DNA from: Nonomuraea coxensis DSM 45129
GTDB lineage: Bacteria; Actinomycetota; Actinomycetes; Streptosporangiales; Streptosporangiaceae
Reading direction: 5' to 3'
Length of the DNA stretch: 64,000 bases
Assembly (NCBI RefSeq): GCF_019397265.1
Contig: NZ_CP068985.1
Location: forward strand, 5,944,001-6,008,000
The notes beneath the pieces were generated by a model. That model saw only the letters and a program-made list of their open reading frames with translations. It was not told where the DNA came from and did not search any database. This document shows positions 17,073 to 24,118 of the stretch, piece by piece. A program made the position numbers and the translations under genes. Every line of letters starts with the position of its first letter. Within the stretch, counting starts at the first letter, position 1.

Positions 17073-17780
17073 TCAGGTAACTGGTGTGTGCGATGTTAGC
17101 TCCTTACTCGGAAACATCGCGGCCAGCCCTTCCCTGCCCTCGTCGGTGAGGATCACCGCACGTGGGACGGTGCCGCGCCGGTACCAGCCGCGCTCGAACA
17201 GCGTGTCCGTGACCGCCGCGCCGAGCGCTCCGCCGAGGTGCGCGCGGCGCTCGGTCCAGTCCAGGCACTCGGGGGCGAACCTGCGCCGGGAGCCGCGCGC
17301 GCCCGCCACGTCCACGCCGAGCCCGGTCAGCAGCCGCTCCCCCTCGCCGGTGAGGCCGGAACCGGTGTAGTAGCCGCCCGCGCGCAGGCCGTCGAGCAGC
17401 CCGACGCCGGCCCGCCCGGCGAGATGGTCGTAGCAGGTGCGGGCCTCCTCCAGCAGCCGCGCCTGCCGCGACTGGCGCAGCGAGCGGACCGGCGGCCGGG
17501 CGCTGATCCTGGCGAGGACCTCCAGGACCTCGGCCACCTCGTGGCCGGAGAGGCGGTAGTAGCGGTGGCGGCCCTGCCGGACGACGTCCACGAGCCGGCC
17601 GTCGAGCAGCCGGGCCAGGTGGGCGCTCGCGGTGGCGGCGCTCACTCCGGCGATCCTGGCCAGCTCCCCCGCCGCGAGCGCGCGGCCGTCGAGGAGGGCC
17701 GTGAGGATGGCCGCCCGGGTAGGGTCCGCGATCAGCGCGGCGACGGGGGCGATGTCGGCGTCCCTGGCGATGTGCTCCAT
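17073..17780 (-). CDS. ArsR family transcriptional regulator with C-terminal extension
   Basis: A 235-residue protein. Residues about 5-90 are an ArsR-type winged HTH (AALIADPTRAAILTALLDGR, then GVSAATASAHLARLLDGRLV and GRHRYYRLSGHEVAEVLEVL). The extra 130 residues form a second domain with EARTCYDHLAGRAGVGLLDGL and CLDWTERRAHLGGALGAAV. This extended ArsR type is common in actinobacteria and lacks the classical metal-binding cysteines, so it probably senses a small organic ligand. It lies 16 bp upstream of hutH on the same strand, suggesting local control of histidine breakdown (inference). Confidence 0.87.
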   Translation of the reverse strand: MEHIARDADIAPVAALIADPTRAAILTALLDGRALAAGELARIAGVSAATASAHLARLLDGRLVDVVRQGRHRYYRLSGHEVAEVLEVLARISARPPVRSLRQSRQARLLEEARTCYDHLAGRAGVGLLDGLRAGGYYTGSGLTGEGERLLTGLGVDVAGARGSRRRFAPECLDWTERRAHLGGALGAAVTDTLFERGWYRRGTVPRAVILTDEGREGLAAMFPSKELTSHTPVT

Positions 17781-17834
17781 GCTCCCGACGGTAGTACGCG
17801 CACGTTTCGTCCCGCGCCGAAGGGTGCCGGTGGG

Positions 17835-18386
17835 TCAGCTCCTGCCGAGGGCCTTGCGGATCACCTCGCGGGCCCGCTCGGCGAACGCCGCCGGGGTGCC
17901 CGTCAGCAGGTTCCTGGCAGGGGACTCGGCGCCGGGACGCGGCCGGATCGACGCCAGGCCCCCGGCGGCCCGGACCGCCGCGCCCATCGCCCGCCGCTCG
18001 ACGGGCGTGGTGCAGGCGCGCAGCCGGGCGAACTCGTAGCGCTCCTCGCCGCGCGCGTGCGTGGTGACCGCGGACCGCAGCTCCGCCAGGCGGTCCCAGA
18101 AGCGAGGGTGGTCGACGCCGTCGCGGTGCAGGTCCTGCAGCAGCCGCTTGGCCAGGCTCTCCTCGCGCAGCCGGTCGGCGACGACTCCGGGGCCGTTGTC
18201 GAGCTTCCTGCGCGCGTACGGATGGACGATCTCCTCCTCGGCGGTCTCGTGCACGGACAGCAGCCGCGTCAGGCGGGAGAAGGCCGCCTCCACCTTCTCC
18301 GGCGGCGCCTGCTCGACCTCGTCGAACAGGTCCCTGATCCGCCCGTGCTGGGCCACCAGCAGGTCGATCACATCGTGTTCTGCCAC
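17835..18386 (-). CDS. Hemerythrin HHE-domain protein
   Basis: A 183-residue protein with an N-terminal hemerythrin-like four-helix domain. Metal-ligand positions are visible in DLLVAQHGRIRDLFDEVE, SVHETAEEEIVHPYARR and VTTHARGEERYEFARL (His and Glu spaced as in bacterial HHE proteins). Such proteins carry a di-iron site that binds oxygen or nitric oxide or senses iron. GTG 18386 is the first good start, though its ribosome-binding site is weak. It diverges from a ferritin-like di-iron protein, with starts 112 bp apart, suggesting a shared iron or oxygen theme. Confidence 0.85.
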   Translation of the reverse strand: MAEHDVIDLLVAQHGRIRDLFDEVEQAPPEKVEAAFSRLTRLLSVHETAEEEIVHPYARRKLDNGPGVVADRLREESLAKRLLQDLHRDGVDHPRFWDRLAELRSAVTTHARGEERYEFARLRACTTPVERRAMGAAVRAAGGLASIRPRPGAESPARNLLTGTPAAFAERAREVIRKALGRS

Positions 18387-18498
18387 GCCAGGCGGCCTAC
18401 CCGGCCTCCCACCGGACACGCGCCTCCTTACCGAACGCGGGACGTCCGGGGACCCAACGCGGAGGTTGCCCGCCGAACCCCCGGGTACGGGCGCCGAC

Positions 18499-19695
18499 AT
18501 GGCCTTCGATCCGCTGCAGGAGCGGGGTATCCCGCTGGACAGGCAGCTCCGCGACTGGCGCGAGCTGGACGTCACGCCCATCGACCCCGACCGCGCCGAC
18601 CCGTACACCCGCTGCCGGATCATCACGATGAACGGCATCGAGACGGAGGCGGTGCTGTTCAACCACCAGCTGGCCAGGCACTGCCCGGACACCGAGCTCA
18701 GGCGGCGGCTCGCCCAGGTCCGCTACGTCGAGGCGGAGCAGCAGAAGGCGGTGAACTGGCTGCTGCCAGGAGCGCCGTCGGTGCTGGAGACGACCATCGC
18801 GTACGAGCAGGCCGCGGTGGAGCTGACGGCGTGGGTGGCGCGGATGGAGCCCGATCCCTACCTGCGGCAGGCGTACGAGTTCGGGGTGCTGGAGGAGGTC
18901 GACCACCTCTACCGGTTCTCCAACCTGTACGAGATGGTCGAGCACCGCGCTGCGGAGAAGATCGTCGACAACGTGACCGAGGTCATGCCGGGGCGGCCGA
19001 CGCGCCTGCAGCACCGCGATCCGGCGGACGGCGTGCGCGAGGCGTACGACCGGAGCCGGACCGAGCCGCTGTCGCGCCTGCACGCCCTGACGATCACGGC
19101 GGCCGAGCAGCAGGCCATGAACCACTACCTCAACGTCGGCCCCCTGCAGATGGAGCCGATCGCGCGCGAGCTCTACCAGGAGATCGCCATGGTGGAGGAG
19201 GAGCACGTCACCCACTACGAGTCCCTGGTCGACCCGGGGCAGAGCTGGTGGGAGCGGCTGCTCAACCACGAGTACAACGAGTGCTACCTGTACTACTCCT
19301 TCATGGAGACCGAGTCCGACCCGAGGGTGAAGCGCCTCTGGGAGCTGCACCTGGGGATGGAGCTGGAGCACCTGCGGCTGGCGGCCGACCTGTTCCGGCG
19401 CTTCGACGGGCGCGACCCGGACCAGGTGCTGGCCCCGGCGCTGCCGCCGCCGGTCACGTTCGAGCCGAACAAGGCGTACCTGCGGGAACTGCTCGCCGCC
19501 CAGGCCGGCTTGACCACGCTGGGCACCGGCTACGCGCGCGAGGCCCACGAGCGGTTCGAGCGGATGCAGGACGCGGTCATGGACGGGCGGAAGCCGGCCT
19601 CCGAGCGGGTCGTCGGCGACAACCGGAGCGTCTCCGGCCAGGAGTACCGCCTGGAGACGGAGGGCCCGCACCCGGCGCAGGCCCGGCTGGGATGA
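18499..19695 (+). CDS. Ferritin-like di-iron domain protein, 398 aa
   Basis: A long all-helical protein beginning MAFDPLQERGIPLDRQLRDW at ATG 18499. Candidate iron ligands recur with ferritin-like spacing: NGIETEAVLFNHQL (Glu about 48-50), VEAEQQKAVNW, VLEEVDHLYRFSN (Glu132/His136), MVEEEHVTHYESLVD and LGMELEHLRLAADLF. This could provide two ferritin-like bundles. Length is about twice a simple ferritin domain, so a tandem arrangement is plausible. No signal peptide is seen. It diverges from the hemerythrin-like gene and is followed by a tRNA array after about 80 bp. The substrate or storage role is unknown. Confidence 0.75.
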   Translation: MAFDPLQERGIPLDRQLRDWRELDVTPIDPDRADPYTRCRIITMNGIETEAVLFNHQLARHCPDTELRRRLAQVRYVEAEQQKAVNWLLPGAPSVLETTIAYEQAAVELTAWVARMEPDPYLRQAYEFGVLEEVDHLYRFSNLYEMVEHRAAEKIVDNVTEVMPGRPTRLQHRDPADGVREAYDRSRTEPLSRLHALTITAAEQQAMNHYLNVGPLQMEPIARELYQEIAMVEEEHVTHYESLVDPGQSWWERLLNHEYNECYLYYSFMETESDPRVKRLWELHLGMELEHLRLAADLFRRFDGRDPDQVLAPALPPPVTFEPNKAYLRELLAAQAGLTTLGTGYAREAHERFERMQDAVMDGRKPASERVVGDNRSVSGQEYRLETEGPHPAQARLG

Positions 19696-19777
19696 GCGGG
19701 GCGCGGATTCCCAGTTTGGGTACTCGGCCGAGATTCGCTACAGTTCTCTCGTCGCCCCGGTCGCGAGCGGGGCGGAT

Positions 19778-19849
19778 GCGGAAGTGGCTCAGTGGTAGAG
19801 CATCACCTTGCCAAGGTGAGGGTCGCGGGTTCGAATCCCGTCTTCCGCT
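19778..19849 (+). tRNA. tRNA-Gly (GCC), array 1
   Basis: A 72-nt cloverleaf. The acceptor GCGGAAG pairs with CTTCCGC and the discriminator is T. The anticodon arm is TCACC-TTGCCAA-GGTGA (GCC, glycine) and the T-arm GCGGG-TTCGAAT-CCCGT (one G-T pair). It is identical to the Gly gene of the second array at 56393-56464. Confidence 0.96.
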
Positions 19850-19864
19850 CGGAGCTTCCGGCTC

Positions 19865-19935
19865 GGTGGCGTGGCCGAGAGGCGAGGCAGCGGCCTGCAA
19901 AGCCGTCCACACGGGTTCAAATCCCGTCGCCACCT
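19865..19935 (+). tRNA. tRNA-Cys (GCA), array 1
   Basis: A 71-nt cloverleaf. The acceptor GGTGGCG pairs with CGCCACC, the anticodon loop is CTGCAAA (GCA, cysteine), and the T-loop reads TTCAAAT. The otherwise identical copy at 56484-56554 has TTCGAAT, a single A/G difference in the T-loop. Confidence 0.95.
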
Positions 19936-19940
19936 CACAA

Positions 19941-20012
19941 GGACGATTAGCTCAGCGGGAGAGCGCTTCCCTGACACGGAAGAGGTCACTGGTTCAATCC
20001 CAGTATCGTCCA
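19941..20012 (+). tRNA. tRNA-Val (GAC), array 1
   Basis: A 72-nt cloverleaf. The acceptor GGACGAT pairs with ATCGTCC and the discriminator is A. The anticodon arm CTTCC-CTGACAC-GGAAG has anticodon GAC (valine). It lies five nt after tRNA-Cys and is identical to the copy at 56560-56631. Confidence 0.96.
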
Positions 20013-20020
20013 CCATCACC

Positions 20021-20063
20021 GCCTCACCAGTTCCGGCCTCTCTGCGGCCGGCGCTGGTGAGGC
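20021..20063 (+). terminator. Terminator of tRNA array 1
   Basis: GCCTCACCAG (20021-20030) pairs with CTGGTGAGGC (20054-20063). Inner CCGGCC (20033-20038) also pairs with GGCCGG (20046-20051). The hairpin is followed by TTCGTCGTTTT, a typical intrinsic terminator shape. Confidence 0.85.
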
Positions 20064-20186
20064 TTCGTCGTTTTCCGGGCCGCCGCGCCGCGTGCGCCGC
20101 CGCCCCGCCTGCGGCCTGCTGGTCGCCGGGCGGCCTGAGCGACAGGCCGGGGCTTCCTGTCGGGTGGCCGGGGTAGGCGCGGGGCC

Positions 20187-20306
20187 ATGAGGTTCGGGAA
20201 CTGGGACGTGCGGCCGCTGGGCGGCTGGACGGGCTGCCTGCTGATGATCATCGTGTCGGTCCTGCTGTCGGTCGTGCTGACCGTGGTGGTCAACTGGCTG
20301 CTCTGA
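20187..20306 (+). CDS. 39-aa single-pass membrane peptide
   Basis: ATG 20187 opens a 39-residue frame: a short polar head (MRFGNWDVRPLGGWTG), then one hydrophobic helix of about 20 residues (residues 17-37, CLLMIIVSVLLSVVLTVVV) and the end NWLL. A GGGG run lies just upstream. Short peptides with this head-plus-helix layout are widespread in actinomycetes and have no known function. The transmembrane segment and strong codon bias argue that it is real. It is the first gene after the tRNA array terminator. Confidence 0.6.
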   Translation: MRFGNWDVRPLGGWTGCLLMIIVSVLLSVVLTVVVNWLL

Positions 20307-20372
20307 GCCCAGGACGAGAGGGACGCGCGCACCGGGCCGGCGCGTACGCCGTCGCGGCGCGACGATCATGGC

Positions 20373-20501
20373 ATGGACGTTCAGGACGGCGCGCCCGTGA
20401 TCGGCTTCGGCGGCGCCGGGGAGGCCCGCGTGAGCGCCACGCCGGACGGCTGGCGCAGCGTGGAGCTGGTGGAGGAGCAGAGCCGGCGCACGGCCCGCTG
20501 A
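20373..20501 (+). CDS. 42-aa hypothetical protein
   Basis: ATG 20373 to TGA 20501 encodes MDVQDGAPVIGFGGAGEARV followed by a charged tail (VELVEEQSRRTAR). Codon bias is like that of neighbouring genes, but no ribosome-binding site, domain or homologue is evident. It is listed because the 230-bp gap before the IclR gene has no other content. It could be chance. Confidence 0.35.
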   Translation: MDVQDGAPVIGFGGAGEARVSATPDGWRSVELVEEQSRRTAR

Positions 20502-20598
20502 CCCGCGCGCCACGGTATCCCCGGCGTGTCCTCGCCGTCGGGCGGGTGTGTCCGCCGGGGTAGGCGTCGCGATTTCAGATGGCGATGATGCTGGAGCG

Positions 20599-21345
20599 AT
20601 GACAGGTGACGCACAGCCCAGCGATCTGATCCGGAGTGTCTCGCGCGCCCTTCGCGTCCTGGAGGAGGTGGCGCGGGCCGATCGGCCCCTGCCGGTCAAG
20701 GTGATCGCCCGCCGCTGCGGGCTCAACCTGTCGACGTCGTACCACCTGGTCAGGACGCTGTGCTACGAGGGTTACCTGCACCGGCGGCCCGAGGGCGACT
20801 ACCTGCTGGGCTCGAAGGTGGCCGAGCGCTTCCACGACATGCTGGACGGCTTCGAGCGGCCGCCGCACGCCGGCTCGGTGCTGCGGCACCTGGCGGAGGT
20901 CACGGGGCACACCGCGTACCTGGCGCAGCTCGCCGACGGGCGGCTGCTGGTGGTGGACGTCGCCGAGGGGCCGCGTTCGCCGTGGCTGGAGGACCTGCAG
21001 GCGGGGCTGGAGACGGCGCCGCACGCGACCGCGCTCGGCAAGGCGCTGCTGCGGGCGCTGCCGGCGCGGGACCGGCGGGAGATCCTGACCGGGTACGGCC
21101 GGCTGCCCCGCTTCACCTCCGCGACGCCGGCCACGGTGGAGGACGTGGAGGAGGAGCTGGCGAGCCTGCCGCCGGGGCGGATGGTGGTGGAGGAGCACGG
21201 GCAGTTCCGCGAGCAGGTGGCGTGCGCGGGGGCCGTGGTCGCGGGCACGGCGTGGGCGATCGGGATCTCCACGCGCGGGCTGGAGCTCCCGGCCCCGGCG
21301 GTGGCCCTGCTGTCCGCGGCGGCCCGCGACCTGGCAGGCGCGTAA
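20599..21345 (+). CDS. IclR family transcriptional regulator
   Basis: A 248-residue regulator. The N-terminal winged HTH is at about 10-70 (SVSRALRVLEEVARADRPLP, IARRCGLNLSTSYHLVRTLC). The effector domain from about 80 has the family's TAYLAQLADGRLLVVDVAEG, HATALGKALLRALPARDR, and GRMVVEEHGQFREQVACAGA motifs. ATG 20599 has GGAG six nt upstream. The last codons (RDLAGA plus stop) lie inside the first unit of a fourfold 25-bp tandem repeat. No catabolic gene is directly adjacent: the next gene downstream is an NAD(P)-binding protein 127 bp away, so the target is unknown. Confidence 0.9.
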   Translation: MTGDAQPSDLIRSVSRALRVLEEVARADRPLPVKVIARRCGLNLSTSYHLVRTLCYEGYLHRRPEGDYLLGSKVAERFHDMLDGFERPPHAGSVLRHLAEVTGHTAYLAQLADGRLLVVDVAEGPRSPWLEDLQAGLETAPHATALGKALLRALPARDRREILTGYGRLPRFTSATPATVEDVEEELASLPPGRMVVEEHGQFREQVACAGAVVAGTAWAIGISTRGLELPAPAVALLSAAARDLAGA

Positions 21346-21425
21346 GCCCCCGCGACCCGGCAGGCGCGTGAGCCTCGCGACCCGGCAGGCGCGTGAGCGC
21401 CGCGACCGGGCGGGCGCGTGAGCCC
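21325..21425 (+). repeat. Four tandem 25-26-bp repeats covering the end of the IclR gene
   Basis: Units at 21325-21350 (26 bp), 21351-21375, 21376-21400 and 21401-21425 (25 bp each) share the core CGCGACCCGGCAGGCGCGTG. Unit 1 encodes the last residues and stop of the IclR protein. Units 2-4 are non-coding copies with one to four changes. This looks like slippage amplification of the gene end. A 25-bp period is not a helical multiple, which argues against cooperative binding sites on one DNA face. Confidence 0.85.
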
Positions 21426-21472
21426 TATCCTTCCCCTGAGGACATCGGCGAGACGATCGGGGCTGGCCCGCC

Positions 21473-22123
21473 ATGAAAGTGATCATCTTCGGGGCGACCG
21501 GCATGGTGGGCCGGGGCGTGCTGCGGGAGTGCCTGCTCGACGCCCGGGTCACCGGCGTGCTCACCGTCGGGCGGACGGCGACCGGCGTCAGCCATCCCAA
21601 GCTGCGCGAGCTCGTCCACGGCGAGCTGGACGACCTGTCGCCGATCGAGGACCGCCTGGCCGGGCACGACGCCTGCTTCTTCTGCCTCGGCGTCTCCTCG
21701 GCCGGCATGAAGGAGAAGGACTACCGGCACGTCACCTACGACTACACGGTGACGGCGGGCCGCACCCTCGCCAGGCTCAGCCCCGGCTCCGTCTTCGTGT
21801 ACGTCTCCGGCGCCGGCACCGACGCCCACGGCCGCGCCATGTGGGCCCGGGTGAAGGGCGAGACCGAGAACGCGCTGCTGGCGATGGACCTGCGGGCCTA
21901 CATGTTCCGGCCCGGCTACATCCAGCCCCTGCACGGCCTCACCTCGCGCACCCGGCTCTACCGTCTCGGCTACGTCGTGACGCGCCCTTTCTACCCGCTC
22001 CTGCGGCGGATGTTCGGCCCGGCGATGACGACGACCGAGCAGATCGGCAAGGCGATGATCGCCGTGACCGAGCACGGGGCGCCCACGCGGATCCTCGGCC
22101 CGGCCGGCATCAACGCCCTCTGA
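21473..22123 (+). CDS. NAD(P)-binding atypical SDR protein
   Basis: A 216-residue Rossmann protein starting MKVIIFGATGMVGRGVLREC, with the atypical SDR glycine motif GATGMVGRG at residues 7-15. CFFCLGVSSAGMKEKDYRHV follows, then VFVYVSGAGTDAHGRAMWAR and VKGETENALLAM. The active-site Tyr of classical SDRs is not in the usual YxxxK context, so it may be a redox sensor, chaperone or isomerase-like member (HTATIP2/epimerase group). It sits between the IclR gene and a flavin-dependent oxidoreductase, all on the plus strand. No pathway is assigned. Confidence 0.78.
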   Translation: MKVIIFGATGMVGRGVLRECLLDARVTGVLTVGRTATGVSHPKLRELVHGELDDLSPIEDRLAGHDACFFCLGVSSAGMKEKDYRHVTYDYTVTAGRTLARLSPGSVFVYVSGAGTDAHGRAMWARVKGETENALLAMDLRAYMFRPGYIQPLHGLTSRTRLYRLGYVVTRPFYPLLRRMFGPAMTTTEQIGKAMIAVTEHGAPTRILGPAGINAL

Positions 22124-22168
22124 CGGCGATGATGGAATAACCGCGAGGGCCTGAGCGCTACCGTAACC

Positions 22169-22182
22169 GTTAAAGTTTCAAC
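22169..22182 (+). promoter_or_regulatory. Near-palindrome in leader of flavin oxidoreductase gene
   Basis: GTTAAAGTTTCAAC forms a dyad (GTTrAAA / TTTCAAC, one mismatch) ending 8 nt before the ATG at 22191. The GTTGAAA...TTTCAAC form resembles MarR-type operators that control flavin oxidoreductase/FMN reductase pairs. No such regulator is adjacent. Function is inferred. Confidence 0.35.
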
Positions 22183-22190
22183 AGTCATGG

Positions 22191-23303
22191 ATGGTGACTA
22201 AAGTGCAGTTCGGGATCTTCTCCGTGGGCGACGTGACGATGGACCCCATGACGGGCAGGACGCCGACCGAGCATGAGCGGATCAAGGCGATGGTGACGAT
22301 CGCGCTCAAGGCCGAGGAGGTCGGGCTGGACGTCTTCGCTACCGGCGAGCACCACAACCCGCCGTTCGTGCCGTCCTCCCCCACCACGATGCTCGGCTAC
22401 ATCGCGGCGCGGACCGAACGGCTGATCCTGTCCACCGCCACGACCCTCATCACCACGAACGACCCGGTGAAGATCGCCGAGGACTTCGCGATGCTCCAGC
22501 ACCTCGCGGAGGGCCGCGTGGACGTGATGATGGGCCGGGGCAACACCGGCCCGGTCTACCCGTGGTTCGGCCAGGACATCCGCCAGGGCATCCCCCTCGC
22601 CGTGGAGAACTACGCCCTGCTGCACCGGCTCTGGCGCGAGGACGTGGTCGACTGGGAGGGCCGCTTCCGCACGCCGCTCCAGGGCTTCACCTCGACGCCG
22701 CGCCCGCTGGACGGGGTGCCGCCGTTCGTGTGGCACGGCTCGATCCGCAGCCCCGAGATCGCCGAGCAGGCCGCCTACTACGGCGACGGCTTCTTCGCCA
22801 ACAACATCTTCTGGCCGAAGGAGCACTTCCAGCGGCTCATCGCCCTCTACCGCCGGCGCTACGCCCACTACGGCCACGGCACGCCCGAGCAGGCCGTCGT
22901 CGGGCTCGGCGGGCAGGTGTTCATGCGCAGGAACTCCCAGGACGCGGTCAGGGAGTTCCGCCCGTACTTCGACGTCGCCCCCGTGTACGGGCACGGCCCC
23001 TCGCTCGAGGAGTTCATGGCCGAGACGCCGCTGACGGTGGGCAGCCCGCAGCAGGTCATCGAGCGGACGCTGGAGTTCAGGGACTACTTCGGCGACTACC
23101 AGCGCCAGTTGTTCCTCATGGACCACGCGGGCCTGCCGCTGAAGACCGTGCTGGAGCAGCTCGACCTCCTGGGCGAGGAGGTCGTGCCGGTGCTGCGCGC
23201 GGAGTTCGCCAAGGGCCGGCCGGCCGGGGTGCCGGACGCGCCGACGCACGCCTCCCTGCTCGCCGCCAGGCAGGAGGCGGAGATCGCCCCCGTGGAAGCC
23301 TGA
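22191..23303 (+). CDS. LLM-class flavin-dependent oxidoreductase
   Basis: A 370-residue bacterial-luciferase-like monooxygenase (TIM barrel using reduced FMN). Visible hallmarks are VGLDVFATGEHHNPPFVPS, ERLILSTATTLITTNDPVKI, FAMLQHLAEGRVDVMMGRGN and TPLTVGSPQQVIERTLEF. These place it in the family annotated as CE1758-type oxidoreductases. It needs FMNH2 from a reductase, and the NADPH-dependent FMN reductase gene follows 30 bp downstream. They form a two-component system whose substrate cannot be read from sequence. ATG 22191 is preceded by a dyad at 22169-22182. Confidence 0.9.
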   Translation: MVTKVQFGIFSVGDVTMDPMTGRTPTEHERIKAMVTIALKAEEVGLDVFATGEHHNPPFVPSSPTTMLGYIAARTERLILSTATTLITTNDPVKIAEDFAMLQHLAEGRVDVMMGRGNTGPVYPWFGQDIRQGIPLAVENYALLHRLWREDVVDWEGRFRTPLQGFTSTPRPLDGVPPFVWHGSIRSPEIAEQAAYYGDGFFANNIFWPKEHFQRLIALYRRRYAHYGHGTPEQAVVGLGGQVFMRRNSQDAVREFRPYFDVAPVYGHGPSLEEFMAETPLTVGSPQQVIERTLEFRDYFGDYQRQLFLMDHAGLPLKTVLEQLDLLGEEVVPVLRAEFAKGRPAGVPDAPTHASLLAARQEAEIAPVEA

Positions 23304-23333
23304 CCCCCCCGTACAGGAGAAGAAGGAGACATC

Positions 23334-23948
23334 ATGAAGCTCGTCGTGGTCACGGCGGGACTGACGCAGCCGTCCTCGACCAGGCTGCTGGCCGACCGCC
23401 TCGCCGAGGCGGCGGTCCGGCGGCTGGCCGGGCACGAGCCGGACGTGCGCGTGATCGAGCTGCGCGAGCTGGCCGGCGACGTGGCCAACGCCTTCGTCAC
23501 CGGGTTCCCGAACGCGCGGCTGCGCGCGGAGCTGGACGCGGTGACCGAGGCCGACGGGCTCGTCGCGGTCACGCCGATCTTCAGCGGCTCCTACAGCGGG
23601 CTGTTCAAGTCGTTCTTCGACGTGCTCGACAACACGGCGCTGGCCGGCAAGCCGGTGCTGGTCGCGGCCACGGGCGGCACCGCGCGGCACTCGCTGGCGC
23701 TGGAGCACGCGCTGCGGCCGTTGTTCGCGTACCTGCGGGCGGTGGTCGTCCCGACCGCCGTCTACGCGGCGGCGGAGGACTGGGGCGGCGGTCAGGACGC
23801 GTTCACGGACGGGCTCGGCGAGCGCGTGGAGCGCGCCGCCGGGGAACTGGCCGACCTGCTGCTGCACCGCGCGCCCGCGGCGGCGGAGCCGGTCAGGGAG
23901 GTCGTGCCGTTCGAGGAACAGCTCGCCGCACTTCGCCCGAAGCGGTAG
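23334..23948 (+). CDS. NADPH-dependent FMN reductase (CE1759-like)
   Basis: A 204-residue flavodoxin-like protein. The N-terminal phosphate-binding loop is MKLVVVTAGLTQPSSTRLLA; TPIFSGSYSGLFKSFFDVLD binds flavin and VLVAATGGTARHSLAL is also typical. It supplies reduced FMN to the LLM oxidoreductase encoded just upstream. This order (LLM oxidoreductase, then CE1759-like reductase) recurs in actinobacteria. AAGGAG lies 7 nt before ATG 23334. Confidence 0.9.
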   Translation: MKLVVVTAGLTQPSSTRLLADRLAEAAVRRLAGHEPDVRVIELRELAGDVANAFVTGFPNARLRAELDAVTEADGLVAVTPIFSGSYSGLFKSFFDVLDNTALAGKPVLVAATGGTARHSLALEHALRPLFAYLRAVVVPTAVYAAAEDWGGGQDAFTDGLGERVERAAGELADLLLHRAPAAAEPVREVVPFEEQLAALRPKR

Positions 23949-23980
23949 TTTCCGGGGGGTCGCGGGAGCAGGGTCCGCCC

Positions 23981-24118
23981 GTGCTCGCAGCCACCCTCCT
24001 GGCCCTCTCCCTCGCCGTCACCCCGGGTGGACACCATGCAGCGGGTCTTGGCAACCTCGACCTCAAGCCGCCGCTGAGGTGGAAGGTCTACGGCGACAGC
24101 TACACGATCAGGAGCTGA
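23981..24118 (+). CDS. 45-aa possibly exported peptide
   Basis: GTG 23981 (GGGAGCAGGG upstream) opens a frame whose first 15 residues (VLAATLLALSLAVTPGG) resemble a short signal peptide. It is followed by a small hydrophilic tail that ends WKVYGDSYTIRS. The stop overlaps by 11 nt the end of the convergent propeller gene. No family is recognised. Codon bias fits, but it could be chance. Confidence 0.4.
   Translation: MLAATLLALSLAVTPGGHHAAGLGNLDLKPPLRWKVYGDSYTIRS

Noticed and set aside
17238..20060. A very long open frame (over 900 codons) across ArsR, hemerythrin and ferritin-like genes and the tRNA array
   Set aside because: It is a frame-shadow in high-GC DNA: it runs through tRNA genes and across genes on both strands, and its composition is dominated by Arg, Pro, Gly and Ala.
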